NCBI GenBank assembly: GCA_021613535.1
Contig: CP075497.1
Coordinates: forward strand, 10,168,001 to 10,232,000
Source of the DNA: Adineta vaga
Lineage: Eukaryota > Rotifera
Direction: 5' to 3'
DNA length: 64,000 nt
Positions 12,290 to 24,000 of this stretch are shown here, in pieces (position 1 is the stretch's first letter; the number at the start of each line of letters is the position of its first letter). Under the pieces are notes generated by a model. It searched no databases. It saw only the letters and a program-made list of their open reading frames with translations, and was not told the DNA's origin. A program made the position numbers and the translations under genes.

Positions 12290-12871
12290 CATCCAATCAG
12301 CCATCATGAAAGTACATTAGCTTTTTTTTGAGGTGGTTTGTTTGCTATCAGATGAATCCTTATATACATGAACTAATGACATATCTATCAGATACTTATT
12401 AAGATTCAACAGAGTATAAAATATTCAACTTCTGATTGTGTCTACTGGCTTTTATTATTATTAATACTAATGGCATTGAAGGTTTCATTAAGCGAAAACT
12501 TTTATTTTTTTCCTAATCAAACTTGATTTCAGTTATATGAACTCAATATAGTTCCTACTTTCCGTTGAAATGTAATATGAGATTTCTCTTATTTTGTAGT
12601 ATTGAATTTGGATAATAATCAGTTACTTGTTAGATAGAATAAGATGGAAAGAAGCGAGAAATTACATCCTTTAGAAATCTGATCAACTATACATAAATAT
12701 TTGTTAATTAACATATCTAATATTGACTTTGAGACAACATGACTGAATCTATATTGACTTGTTTTGCATTTGAATTAGATGAAGTGTTTCACAGCAATTT
12801 TTTTCGTATGAAAAAAACTTTTTTTATTTTAAAGATATACTAATAAAACATGATCGTTCTCTACATGAAAG
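12290..12871. other. Intergenic, downstream of the esterase gene
   Basis: AT-rich, no supported gene. It lies 3' of the leftward sialate O-acetylesterase gene. Confidence 0.45.
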
Positions 12872-14669
12872 TCAAAAATAATGAAGATAAGGTGGAGCAG
12901 GTAAATTTGAATCAAGTGTACTGTAAATTGCAGCTTGTTTAAATAAACATGGAGTTTCTCTCCATAAGTAACGAAGTCCATTTATTGGTTTCGATGCACA
13001 TGAACTTGGTACAGCAAGTGAAATAGTTAATGGTGCACCTTCAATACGATTTGCAGGCGGTAGCAGTCCATGCTGTATCTGTTGAGTTACAAACTTCGGT
13101 ACCGGCGCAACAAACCTATATAATAAAATATACATTTCAAACTAGTTTTATCGGAGAGTAATATCGAATATACTTCAAAGCCATTTGGATTACGTAGTTC
13201 AACACTGGGTGATATTTCATGAGAATAGGTTACATTCACTTTACTACTATCAGAAGCAATAGAAATATTGAAAACAATAGGTCCTTGATAGGTTATATTT
13301 TTATAACCATAAGCGACGGCAAGACCCGATCGAGATAATCGATATCCCACATCGAGTTTATCTCGTGGATGAACACTAGTTTATTATCAGAATTCTAATC
13401 ATATCATATCACTCATTTAACAAGAGAAATCTTACCCTCCTTCATCATCGCGTAAATCTAATGCAACTGCCATGAAAACATTCGGTACAACGTTATTAGG
13501 TACATAACCAACATCGAATGTTTGATGCCAACGAATCCATGGAAATCCTCCAACGACTTTACCTGTTTTGTCACTTGTTGCCAACTGAACAAAACCAAAC
13601 GGAAAACTAGGATCATTGATTGATTTTGTTCGTGCATGCCATATTGCTCGCCAATATTCAATTAATTTCGAAAATGTACATGTATATTTATCTCGATTGG
13701 AACCAGTATTTTGTTCTCCTTGATACCAAATAGCACCCTTGATTACCATTCTAGTAAATGGATGAATCATCGCATTGTATAATACTGTATTATTCAATAT
13801 TACACTAATTTCTGGATCAATTCCGATTGTCTCCTCAGGTGTGATTGCTCTCGTTCTAAATGATATTTCTGCGTTTTCAGTTGGAAAAATTCTTCAAAAC
13901 AAACTTACTGTTTAATACCACAATCTTTGAGAACTTCTGGTGGTGACCAATATTCAATACAAGTACCACCCCAAGATGAATGAACTAGACCAATAGGTCG
14001 TCCATTAAGTTGTTCATGAATCATTCGACCATACAACCAACATACTGCTGATGTAAGACCACTGCCAACAGAAGTAGTTGCAGCTACTGACCATTTCAAT
14101 CCAATAGATAACAATTCTTCTTGTGGCGTTTCCGATTGTTTTTGTGCTGCAGTAAACAATCTAATTTTAGGATATTTACCCGAATTTTCTATTTCAACTG
14201 ATCCATTGAACATTCGAACAACAGGAAATTCCATGTTTGATTGACCTGAACAAATCCAAACATCACCAAAGAGTACATCATTTAATGTAATAGTTGCTAA
14301 TGTTCCATTTGCTAATGGTTGAGTAACTTGAATTTGAAAAGGACCTTCATCTGTTTGAGCATCGAGTGTGACTGACCAAATAGAATCACCAAATGAATCA
14401 GATGATATTGACGAACTTCTTGTACGATATTGTTTATTATTCATTGTCAGCAAAATAGGTACATTGAAGGTGTCACCATAACCCCAAACAATAGCTTGTT
14501 GTGGAGCACGTTGAAGCACCATATGATCTTGATAATAGTTAGCAAATCGAAGAGTACCATCAACTAAAAACAATATCTCTTATGTCATGTAAAGAATTCA
14601 ATCATTTGTACCAGTAATGATACATTGAATTAGCAAGAAAAAACGGAGAGGTATAGATATACCAACCAT
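12872..14669 (-). CDS. SIAE: Sialate O-acetylesterase-like protein (frame break near 3' end)
   Basis: SGNH-type esterase that removes O-acetyl groups from sialic acids, normally lysosomal or secreted. Exons: 14669-14612 (signal peptide MVGISIPLRFFLLIQCIIT), 14563-13909, 13855-13436, 13375-13174, 13115-12872. Seen: an N-terminal beta domain with MVLQRAPQQAIVWG; the nucleophile block ICSGQSNMEFP; LVHSSWGGT; WYQGEQNTGSN; and DDEGGVHPRDK, carrying the expected catalytic Asp/His (split by the exon 3-4 intron). The C-terminal domain begins FEVCCAG and ends LPAPPYLHYF. All known catalytic blocks are present. In the last exon the frame must shift by one base after the TAW codons (about 13067) to join the conserved C-terminus; read literally, a TGA follows about 9 codons later. 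Family assignment is firm; integrity of this copy is not. Confidence 0.88.
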
Positions 14670-16050
14670 TGTCAGGTACGATACGTCGGCGAGAAATAAG
14701 TTCTATAAAACTGATGTGGAGAGTTTAAAATACTTAAGTATGTAAAGATAAGATAAATGAAAAACGTTAAAGGAACGTCTAAATATAACTTTATGTTTAC
14801 TGATAAGTCTATTTTTTTTGAAAGAATACATTCTATTCATTCTATAGAAAGTGTCACACATATTGCTCTGATGAGAATTCGATTTCGTTTAATATGTACC
14901 TCTATATAGCGCTTTTTTAGAATACGCTTTACAACGTTTTTGTCTTCTTTGGAGAAATTTTGAATACGAATTACGATTACGAGTATATGAAAGACAGACA
15001 AGAGGCAGATGCTCTTATAATTCAAATTTACATGATTTTTTAAAAATATTTCAATACTTAAAACATATTTATATTTTCGATAAATTATATCTTAGTTTTT
15101 TTAGTCCCATTCGCATACATTTGTATTGAATTTCGTTGTTGAATGAACTGAGCGTCGCACGTACATATCGTTATCCGATCGAACTGTTGGATGATTTACC
15201 ATTGGTTTCCGTTTATTATGCGTATTTTACATCGTGATCAATGTCAGTAACTGAAACTGTTATCTTTTTGTTTTCTTATTACTATCTTTGAAGCTGTATT
15301 TTTCTTGTTGTTTTTTATTTATTTATGTATAACTTCAAAATCAAATCATCAGTTTTTGTAATACCAATTTCTTAGAATTATGTTTCATATTTTTGTCTTC
15401 GTTCGTTTTTTTATTTTGTTGTTTTCTATGTCATCCGTGTATTCATTGTAATTATTCTGAATTTTGAATATTTAAACTATTTTTATGGCTCATGTTCCAA
15501 ATAAGTCTAATTAAATAAACCTGAATGTATAACTTCGTCGTATATAAACCAACAAAAAAAGGGTGATTTCTGTTAGTAAAACAAGTTTGGAATGGAGCAA
15601 CAAAAGCGTTCTCAACGGTATAAAAAATGGCTCCGAAGCGAACACGTTTAGATCTACTTAATCCTAACGTATTCGCAGAACACATTTCAAACGCGTTTTT
15701 CAGTTGTTCGTCTCAACCTGGATTCAAATAATAAGAAAAAGAAACAAATTACAGATGATGTAATCGATCATCAAGAATGTATGAATGATTGAATTTCTAT
15801 TCTTTTTTCAACAAATTTTTTAGTTAAGATCAATCATCAATGTTACAACTACATTAAATATACTTCTTTGACATGTTTGATCATTAATTCCATTTGTTAT
15901 TATTTTATCAAAATACACGTCAAGCATTTATTAAAGTAAATTAGAAAGTATTCTTTTATGATAGAATTGATTTGATTTTTATAGGAATTAATTCATATTT
16001 AATCAACAACAACAGATGAATGTAGTCGTATCATTTCATTTATTTGTCTA
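14670..16050. other. Intergenic, gene-poor
   Basis: AT-rich. A 77-codon open frame on the - strand (15452-15685) has no recognisable features. Nothing else supportable. Confidence 0.45.
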
Positions 16051-16054
16051 TTAA

Positions 16055-16385
16055 CCCTAGTGCTACCAACCAGGGTCATTTTGAACCCAGTTAGTAGTAA
16101 ATATAACTCACGGATGGAATTTTTTTATTAGTAGTTTTTTTTCGAAAAGCTTGGAATCAGATGGCCAATATCACTATGAGTGTGGGTCAGTGTAGGATAT
16201 GTAGAGACCATTCAAAGCACGAGTACAAAGTGGCTATACTAGGCGGCCGCCTTAAGAATAGAACAATAGCAAGTTTTAAATTATAGGTGTGATTTTTAGA
16301 TGAAACAGATGACCATATCAGGATATATTAATGTAGCCCATTAATGTCGACAAAAACTGCAAAAAGAGGTTCCGTAGTACTAGGG
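16055..16385. mobile_element. piggyBac-type MITE, 331 bp
   Basis: The element starts CCCTAGTGCTAC and its other end, reverse-complemented, starts CCCTAGTACTAC (11/12 match). It is bounded on both sides by TTAA (16051-16054 and 16386-16389), the target duplication of the piggyBac superfamily, whose termini begin CCC. There is no transposase ORF, so it is non-autonomous. Just inside the left end is a short GGGT/ACCC hairpin. A perfect GGCGGCCGCC palindrome lies near 16242. Confidence 0.85.
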
Positions 16386-16389
16386 TTAA

Positions 16390-17587
16390 AATAAACTAAA
16401 TGACGAATGAATGATCGAACATATAAAGTATTTCCTATTAAAAATAAATAACTTTCTTATAGAAATATTGCATTTTATTCTGATTTAGGATGGATTAATT
16501 CTATGACTTATTATGTTTTACCTTATTCATTATGCTTTTCATATTATATCTTCAGAACTTGTATATGTTTTAATACTTAAAATATTAAAAGTTCATTAAA
16601 ATATGTAAAGTATAAAATTTTGTTAAAAGTTATTCATGATTTCTTGAAAAAAGTTCAAGAAAATGTGAATTTAATTGAAGAATAAAGATAAAAACAAAAC
16701 AAATGGTAAAAGAAGAAATTTTATGTTTAATAAATTATTTTTTAATTAAACAAAAAATAGAAAAATTGTTTTGAACAAAATCAATATCAGGCTCACTTAT
16801 TGTTCATTTTGAACGAATAAATCAATGTGACAAGATGAAGTATTAAAAGAAATATTCTTCAAAACAAAAAAAAAGGTTTTTATTTCAACTAAAATCATAG
16901 ATAAATGTTTGTATATTATATTTATAGATTTCTATGTCTGATGAACGATCATCTTTACCAGATTTAATTCGATCTGAATATCAAGTGATTATTAAATAAT
17001 ATTTTAATTGAATGACAGAAAAAGAAGAAGAATTCTTTTTGAAATTAAAACAAAAAGACAAAGATGAAGATACATAAACAACTTGATTTGTCATGGATTG
17101 AAAAAAGAAACCTTTATTTTTTTTCTGTTTATAAGATCTCTTTTATTTTGTTGATATCAGTAATGATAGAAGAAAATGAAGAAAAATACATGAAGAATGA
17201 TAAAGTATGAAAGAATTGTTTTTTTTTGTCTTTTTTGAATCTATATATTTATTCAATGATGGTCTATACATACTCGTCGTGCTTTTTAGTGAATAAACCC
17301 ATCCGCTTAAACATCCACAACCATAACCCCAAAGATACCGACGATAAGCCCAACAACAAGCTTGAAATCACGATTGTAATATATTTTCGTACATTTAAAT
17401 ATGTATCTTAGACATATACCCAGGACAATCATTCCGGTAGTCGGAAACGGCGCCTTAAACGACCGAAAGCGGTTAGAAAACGGCAATTTACTGCCTTAAT
17501 TTTGACCGTACTTCACCATAATCCGTTACTCCGGGTTACGATCGCCGTTTCCGGCCGTTTCTTGCTACGAAACGACCATCTTTTTAT
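16390..17587. other. Intergenic with a GC-richer block
   Basis: Very AT-rich to about 17220 with no supported gene. From about 17411 to 17580 composition shifts to CG-rich words (repeated AAACGGC / GCCGTTT, including an inverted pair near 17440 and 17545), unlike the surroundings. It directly abuts the inverted-repeat element and may be part of another transposon relic. Confidence 0.4.
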
Positions 17588-17928
17588 ATCAGTGTGAGGC
17601 TAGCACCACGAAACTAAGAGTTTTGTGAAAACGAATTCCCGTCCATGAAAAAGAGTCTTTTCGACGCAGAATTTGATTCTGCATCGAATGGCACTACTTT
17701 CATTCACAGGAAAACGATGAGGACGAAGCTTACCTCGATTTTTATTTTCCTCTCATACTTACATATATAAAAGAAAAATTCGAATAAAATTTGTCCACTC
17801 GTTTTCCCGTGAATGAAAGTAGTGCCATTCGATGCAGAATCAAATTCTGCGTCGAAAAGACTCTTTTTCATGGACGGGAATTCGTTTTCACAAAACTCTT
17901 AGTTTCGTGGTGCTAGCTTCACACTGAT
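17588..17928. mobile_element. Foldback inverted-repeat element, two 130-bp arms
   Basis: Left arm 17588-17717 and right arm 17799-17928 are reverse complements over 130 bp with only two mismatches, around an 81-bp AT-rich spacer. The ends read ATCAGTGTGA...TCACACTGAT. Each arm holds a smaller palindrome (GCAGAAT/ATTCTGC). There is no transposase. A 2-bp AT target duplication is possible but cannot be told from the palindromic ends; I see no longer duplication. The element resembles a foldback MITE; near-identity of the arms suggests recent insertion or arm homogenisation. Confidence 0.8.
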
Positions 17929-18249
17929 GGAAAGTATAGTCGTATTGTTGTTCGTGTTCTATGGATAATTTCCGTGTTTGTTTTCGTAATTATTGCCTGC
18001 AAAATTCATTATGACAGCTGTTTTCATCATAAAGCGTGCCTATTTTCATTTTTGACTGGTATGCCTTTCGTTTTTATCCTGTTCTATAATGCGATGGAAT
18101 GTAGGGAGCGTCGTTGTTGTTCCTTTAAGAATAAGAACATTGATAATGAATCAATCGAGGAAGTCGACGACGATTCAATCGAAGAAGTCGATGACGATTC
18201 AATTGAGGGGATTGATAATCAACCCATATTGTGGAAAAATCTACTTTGA
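17917..18249 (+). CDS. Possible membrane-protein exon, unknown
   Basis: Open frame beginning inside the right arm of the inverted repeat. It has two hydrophobic segments (around SVFVFVIIACKI and FSFLTGMPFVFILF), a Cys-rich stretch (RERRCC) and three copies of an acidic 9-residue repeat (DDDSIEEV type, codons at about 18148-18215). There is no convincing ATG near its 5' end, so it would be an internal exon or the remnant of a gene interrupted by the element. Weak. Confidence 0.25.
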   Translation, partial: LHTDGKYSRIVVRVLWIISVFVFVIIACKIHYDSCFHHKACLFSFLTGMPFVFILFYNAMECRERRCCSFKNKNIDNESIEEVDDDSIEEVDDDSIEGIDNQPILWKNLL

Positions 18250-19018
18250 TATCATGAAACGCAAATTCTTCATCAAATTTGTCACATGGATTTCCTTTTG
18301 TCATACTATTTTCATTTGTACAATGTATGTAATCTTAAATTTGTTATTGAATTGTATATTTACCGTTGTTTTTCTATCTATAGCATCTATATAAAAAATT
18401 CAGAATCAATTGAACAACAAAGCTTTTCAAATGATTTCTCATATGATTATTAGTTTTGTCCTGAATCCTTGTACAGAATCTGTTGAGTATTTATTTGTCA
18501 GTGATGTACAAAATAGAAAGAATAACTATTTTTATTTTTGATAATTATGAGATTTAATTATATACAATTATGATAAAAAGATTTAGTCAATTATTTCTTA
18601 AATTAAAAGCATATAACAAGTTCACAGCCATCCACACCCTTATTTATTCTTCTTCTCAGAAAATATCATATACATATATATATTTCTTTCTTTGAAAATG
18701 AATACTTTACATACTCGAGGTACTGGTGAATGTAGATCATCGTTATATGATGCTGAACTAAAATCTTCGTTAGCGGTTTGTATAGATAACGACGACAGTA
18801 ATAATAACTGAAATAAAAAAGTATTTTATCTATTTTTCTGTGAATCAATATAACCATGCGATACGAATTACGTTTTGGTTTACATCTGGTGCGACAGATA
18901 ATGGATTTAATCTTTGTATATATTTCAGTGTTTTTAACATTTTGATTGGATTTATTATATTTTGCGAGGTGATTGCTTTCTTGTGCATCGTTACTTGTGT
19001 TATTGATGATGAAGATTG
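18250..19018. other. Intergenic
   Basis: AT-rich. Short hydrophobic open frames (for example 18840-19022, + strand) are not supported by splice sites or domains. Confidence 0.4.
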
Positions 19019-19255
19019 CTAGTAATTTGTTCGATCGACGAGTGGTATTCTACTTGACGATAGTTTACCTCCGAATACTTGTGTATAATGACTATGATAT
19101 TTTTTATAACATTTTCTGTGTACTTGTTTGTACAAAATTGATTTTGGTAAAGAAATTCCATGTAGATTGGTATAGGCTTCGTTTATTTTTTCTTCAACTC
19201 GAATACTTCCCACCGACATAAAGTCACTTTTTTTTATCTTCGTGATCTTGAACAT
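19019..19255 (-). CDS. Orphan 78-codon ORF with a VHRKCYKKY motif
   Basis: Begins with ATG and is basic. It contains a His-x2-Cys-Tyr motif resembling the HxxCY block in some domesticated or transposon-linked zinc-binding proteins. No flanking exon could be joined convincingly. It may be a fragment of a mobile-element gene or chance. Confidence 0.25.
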   Translation of the reverse strand: MFKITKIKKSDFMSVGSIRVEEKINEAYTNLHGISLPKSILYKQVHRKCYKKYHSHYTQVFGGKLSSSRIPLVDRTNY

Positions 19256-19720
19256 AATTCACATGTGAAAGACATTATTTTACTTGATTTTTGAAAAGTC
19301 ACACGAAGTAAATCGCACAAAACAGCATAATCAATTGTTTTAAAAAAGATACTAAGATATGAATATAAACATATCGAATCGAAACAACAGCGTAATAATT
19401 AAACGTTGGCGCACTCGAAATAAGCACATACGTGGTTCATGGTGAGCCACCAGTACGACGAATATTACAGATGGCTGCACAAGCTAAATGTTTTCGAGGG
19501 CAAAATCATGTTTATACAAATAATCTCGCAATAAAAAACATATCATTCAATTCTGTATTAAAATCAGAAATTTTCAACACTTGAATGTCTCGAAGAGACT
19601 TAGTCTAGGTATAGTGCATTACCGGAACTAAAATCTATCAATAAAGGTATGAGTCATAGGGGCTCTGACAGTATACCATTTGAGAAAACAAATCAATCAA
19701 TATCTCTCTCATTCTTTTCG
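19256..19720. other. Intergenic, upstream of the coiled-coil gene
   Basis: No supported gene. A short stretch near 19452-19560 loosely resembles part of ribosomal protein L20 but was not accepted. Confidence 0.4.
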
Positions 19721-21886
19721 ATGATGTCTGATAACGAATTAGATGAACTTCTTTCACAATTAAAAGGTGCATGTAAAAAGTAGATAACAAAAAACAAGAT
19801 TTTCTTTTTCATTTCTAAATAAATTATTTTTCGTTCCAAAGATCACGTCATACTTCATCAAATGAAACAAATCTTAATACGATTCTTAAAAAGATCGATG
19901 TATTCATTAATCGACGTCAAATGAAATTACTCAATCATCAAAAACGTCTCGATGATTTACAACGTGATTTATTATTATCAGAATGTGAAAGTTCACGTAA
20001 TCGTGTCGCACTTGAAAAGAAAGATTTCGAAGTATAAAGATCATTGATACTATCATCATAATTTTCCTTTTCATATCTTAAGGTCAATCAGTTACATCTA
20101 ATGTTGGATAAAGCTGAACGAACAACTCAAGATATCATAACAAAATATGATAATGAAATGCAAAAGTTATCGATCGAAGTATATCTTTATTGTAACAAAG
20201 AAAAAAACTCGATTATGATCTATTTCATTTGAATAGCTTTGTAGTGTTCAACAGGATTATGATCGATTTAAAACTGTACATAAAAGTAATCAAGAGGATA
20301 GATCCATGAATGAAGTATTAATGGAAATCAAACATCTTCGAGAATTTAATAAAGTGATTTTTTGATGAATCGATAAGATTTGAATTTATTATTTTTGATT
20401 AGATGCTTGAAATTGATAATCAACGTTTATACACTGAAAATGATCAATTAAAACAAACCAAACCTTCAGTTGAACATGAAAAATTACTCAATTCATTGCA
20501 ACGCAGTAACGTAATCATTTCGAAATTTATTCATTTTTCTCTTATCTAACGATTATTTTCTAGTCTCAACCATCTACAAATCAATTATTATTTGAATCAA
20601 AAATCAAATCACTTGAAAAAGATATTGAAGATTATAAACAACGTTCAAATCAACAAGTAAATTAATCCATTTGATATTCGATGAACGTTTTTTCTTTATG
20701 ATTTAGTCAGATGAAATTGTAAAATTTCGTGTAGCATTGAATAATAGTGAACAACAATGTAATTCACTTCGATTAGAATTACAACGTGTTGAAAAAGAAA
20801 AAGAAATTCTCAAAATTCATTTAATAGAACAGAAATTTATGGAAAGTCCAACGATTGATTTCAAGTATAATCTTTTGGTCTTTTTTTCAAATGAAAATAT
20901 TCTTTCTCATAGAGAAATTGATTATGAAAACTTCATTCGTCATGAATTAGAAACGAATATTGATCAAGCCAATAAATTAATTAAGTAAATTTCTTTTTCC
21001 AATGTGTAATAAATGATGATTCATTGACTATTCTATTAGTTATTGGAATTCATATAAACAAACGTTAGAAGATAAAATTCGACAATTAACAAATGAAATT
21101 CATCAATTAAAAAAACATGTAAACAATCATTTGTTTGGATTTCTTATTATTATCTCTTTTTCTTAGAATGTCAATGATCTATCCATACAAATAAGTCAAT
21201 GTAATGAAAATGTTCTTCATGCTAAACGAGAAATGAATACATTACATATGGAAGTAACTGACAAAAATACGATTATTTATAATTTATATCGAAAAATTGA
21301 ATGTCTTGAACAAGCATTAATGATTTCAAAACAACGAATGAATGCACAATTAAATGAAATTGAAGTAAATTTAATAGAGAAGATATTCTTACGAATGATT
21401 CTTTTTTTTTTCTTCAGGAACTTCGATCCAGATATCCCATAACTGTATCGACAACAAGCAAAGAAAAGGTAGATATTCATTGAATATTTTCTTTTGAAAG
21501 AATTTTAATTTTCACTATTAGAAACAAACTTCAATGCTGTTCGATGGAATTTCAACAGATGATGAATGTCAAATACGTCAATCGATTCATCTGAATAAGA
21601 ATTTATATACAAGTTCACCGATAATATCTGCTAATAAACATAAGTAAATATCATTTCGTTCTTAATCAATGCCCTAACCAAGTACATTGTATTCTGGACT
21701 GATATTGTTGACAGAAATGTCAAAATGTAGGTGGTTTCGTCACAGTTAATCTCAAAATGCTAATCATCAAGGCAAGAAAGCCAAAGAAAATAGTTTCCAA
21801 TTTAAATGGATCGATGAAATATTTATTATGAATTTTCTTTTAGACATTTTCATCATTTTGATAGTGATTCATCATCAAAATTATAG
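19721..21886 (+). CDS. Coiled-coil protein, unknown (about 450 aa)
   Basis: About 13 short exons with small introns. Exon 1 starts MMSDNELDELLSQLK (19721); later pieces include DVFINRRQMKLL (19842-20031), the QLHLMLDKAERT exon, the HLREFNK exon, LQRVEKEKEILKIHL near 20790, DKIRQLTNEIHQLKK near 21070, and a final short exon ending HFHHFDSDSSSKL before TAG at 21884-21886. Nearly the whole length is heptad-like and rich in Glu, Lys, Leu and Gln, so a long dimeric coiled coil is expected. Exons 2-13 join in phase, but exon 1 to exon 2 is out by one base with the only visible splice sites. Either the first exon is misassigned or a base is lost or gained. Centrosomal, ciliary or cytoskeletal use would be typical of such proteins but is inference. 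Confidence 0.7.
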
Positions 21887-23438
21887 ACAAAGTTCATCTA
21901 ATCAATAGGACATTTTCTTTTCTTTTTTTTTTCATTGATTAATTCAATCAATAACTTTTTTTTCATCATAACAAATAAATATCAAACATTTTTCTCTAAC
22001 CTAAATACATATCGAGTAAATATAGAAAGTCAACAAATGTTCTCTACGATTGATTTAAGTATGTATCTGCTGCTCTATTTCTTTGCTGCTAATGATATCC
22101 AGTTCGTTCGCTTTGGATAGATGTTTTCTGTCCATTTTTCTCAATCAACACCTACGCATTTGGAGAAATGATATATGACCTTGGTTAAAAAAGAACATTT
22201 AAGAATAGAACAGATCAGATGGTAATTAGATGAACAACAATTGACACATGACTTAAATAGTAACAATACATATATAGCTTCTTTTGGGAAAACGTCTTGT
22301 CTTTCTTTTATTGATATCTTCGAGAAAGAAAGAAAAAAACATTGCTAATTGCCAGTAGCGTTTGCTTGATATGGGTCTTGTCGTTTTATGAGACGTGATT
22401 GATTATCAGAATATCATTGGTGAGAAAGAAAAAGAAAAACGAAGAAAATATACGAGATTAACTCTGGTAGATGAGATACATCTTTCCAATGGTTAGACAA
22501 TAACAGAAAGGAAATAATATAGGTTGTAAATGGGCGTTTCTGCAATTGACTTAGTAGAGCTAAATTTGGGCGGAACATTTAGGTTAGAGTTTCATCTTCT
22601 CATCGCTTTTCTTTCTACAGACTGTCTATGCCCACGCATATATATATATATATATATATATTCCCATAGTAGATATAAAAAAGACCGATTCGTCTCAAGA
22701 GCTATCCCTATATACTATTTTTTCTTCTTTTTCTTCCATCCATACAACGATGGAAGATATTGTGCACAGTAATAGTGACGATATGGTTCCTTCTATTCTA
22801 GCATTTCTTTCTCCTTCGATTAGAGATACACATCTTCCATATTCACTGCTACAGATATTTACACAATATCTTTTTCGCCGGCGTCATCTCAATGATAATG
22901 CTGGCAACAATCATTTCCAGAGAAAAAAAGATGTTTTAGACGATCTCGATTGTTTTTTTTGTAGATACAGAATAGCTGCACATCGACTGATACGTGTACA
23001 GATAGCTAGCAAGAAAAACAGAGATCGAGAAAATAACTGTATTGTTTTTATATCCTTTTTTTTTCTTCTCATAGAAGGAAATGTTTCATGAGATAGCTAG
23101 TCGACTCTCTTGTTTTTTCTATGGAAGTAAATACGATGAGAGAATACAGTTGATCAAGTCAAAATTATTGTGAGTAAAGAACCTATACTTATATCAATAT
23201 TACTCGTCGATAGATTGATCAAATGAAAATATATCGTTTTCAACTCTTCGCAAGTATTCAAATGACCAATAAACAAACAAAATATTTATACTTTGGGCAA
23301 GAAAATCTCTCTCATCAGCGGTATATCTCTCGATTTAAATGAGAAAATTTATCCTTTAGCACTTTAACATTTTTCCCTTTCACATCACGTTTTACGATTC
23401 AAATGCATGTACCTGAGTGATTTCACTTCTCCTTCCAG
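21887..23438. other. Intergenic, 1.5 kb
   Basis: AT-rich spacer. Holds a (TA)n microsatellite at about 22639-22661. A 113-codon open frame at 22750-23091 lacks conserved features. The region just before 23439 ends in a pyrimidine tract plus CAG abutting the next ATG. Confidence 0.45.
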
Positions 23439-24000
23439 ATGCCATTCACTATAACAATCATTCGTTGCGCGAAATGTAATCAGCCTGTTTATCATGCTGA
23501 AGAAGTACAAGCAGCGGGTAAAAAATGGCACAAAACATGTTTTAAATGTGGTAAGGTGTCACTCCTTTGCTATGTTTTTTCTATCCTTTCCCATATTTAT
23601 TGATTGATCAGAAGAAATTCATTTTCATTTTTCATTTCTATCAATATAGAATTGTGCAAAAAAATGTTAGAATCAACAACACTTGCTGCACATGATGGTA
23701 ACTTATTTTGTAAACAATGTTATGCTCGTAAATTTGTAAGTTATTTATTTCTTGCTTGGTAATAGTTATTAATTTCATGTACATATCTATATAGGGACCA
23801 AAAGGTGTAGGTTTTGGTGGTGGTGCAGGTACGCTTGGTATGGACACGGGTGAACATCTCGGAAATACTTCTGGTTCAGAGATGACGTAAGCAAAATTTT
23901 TGATGACCGAGATTTGGTTTTTCTATTGATAAGTTTGTTATTTTTTTAATTTAGAAATAAACCACATTATGCTCCACCACCTGGTCTTGATCCTCAATAA
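23439..24000 (+). CDS. Single-LIM CSRP/muscle LIM protein, copy 1 (111 aa)
   Basis: Four exons (23439-23550, 23650-23735, 23795-23886, 23955-24000) sum to 336 nt. One LIM zinc-binding domain: CAKC, WHKTCFKC, ELCKK and FCKQCYARKF give the paired zinc-finger ligands (C-x2-C, H-x2-C, C-x2-C, C-x2-C). It is followed by the Gly-rich CSRP/MLP tail GPKGVGFGGGAGTLGMD. Known family role: actin and Z-disc adaptor in muscle, also nuclear cofactor. The start begins MPFT, as in copy 2 downstream, but this copy reads IIRCAKC without the first intron of copy 2. The ATG follows directly on a CCTTCCAG acceptor-like sequence, suggesting a 5' UTR intron or trans-splicing. Confidence 0.9.

Noticed and set aside
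12044-12320. Overlapping open frames of 76-87 codons on both strands
   Set aside because: They arise from the GGAT/GGAC minisatellite, which lacks stops in most frames; repetitive composition, no splice or domain support.
17250-17390. - strand 40-codon frame with a transmembrane-like segment and basic tail
   Set aside because: Too short, no start or upstream exon, and the other frames also give hydrophobic text because of T-rich DNA.
19452-19560. Stretch resembling mitochondrial ribosomal protein L20 (QAKCFRGQNHVY)
   Set aside because: Match is short and degenerate, lacks the basic core residues, and is soon closed by stops; could be chance.
22750-23091. 113-codon + strand open frame (MEDIVHSNSDD...)
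   Set aside because: No conserved features and a Phe-run C-terminus; more likely a chance frame in the spacer.
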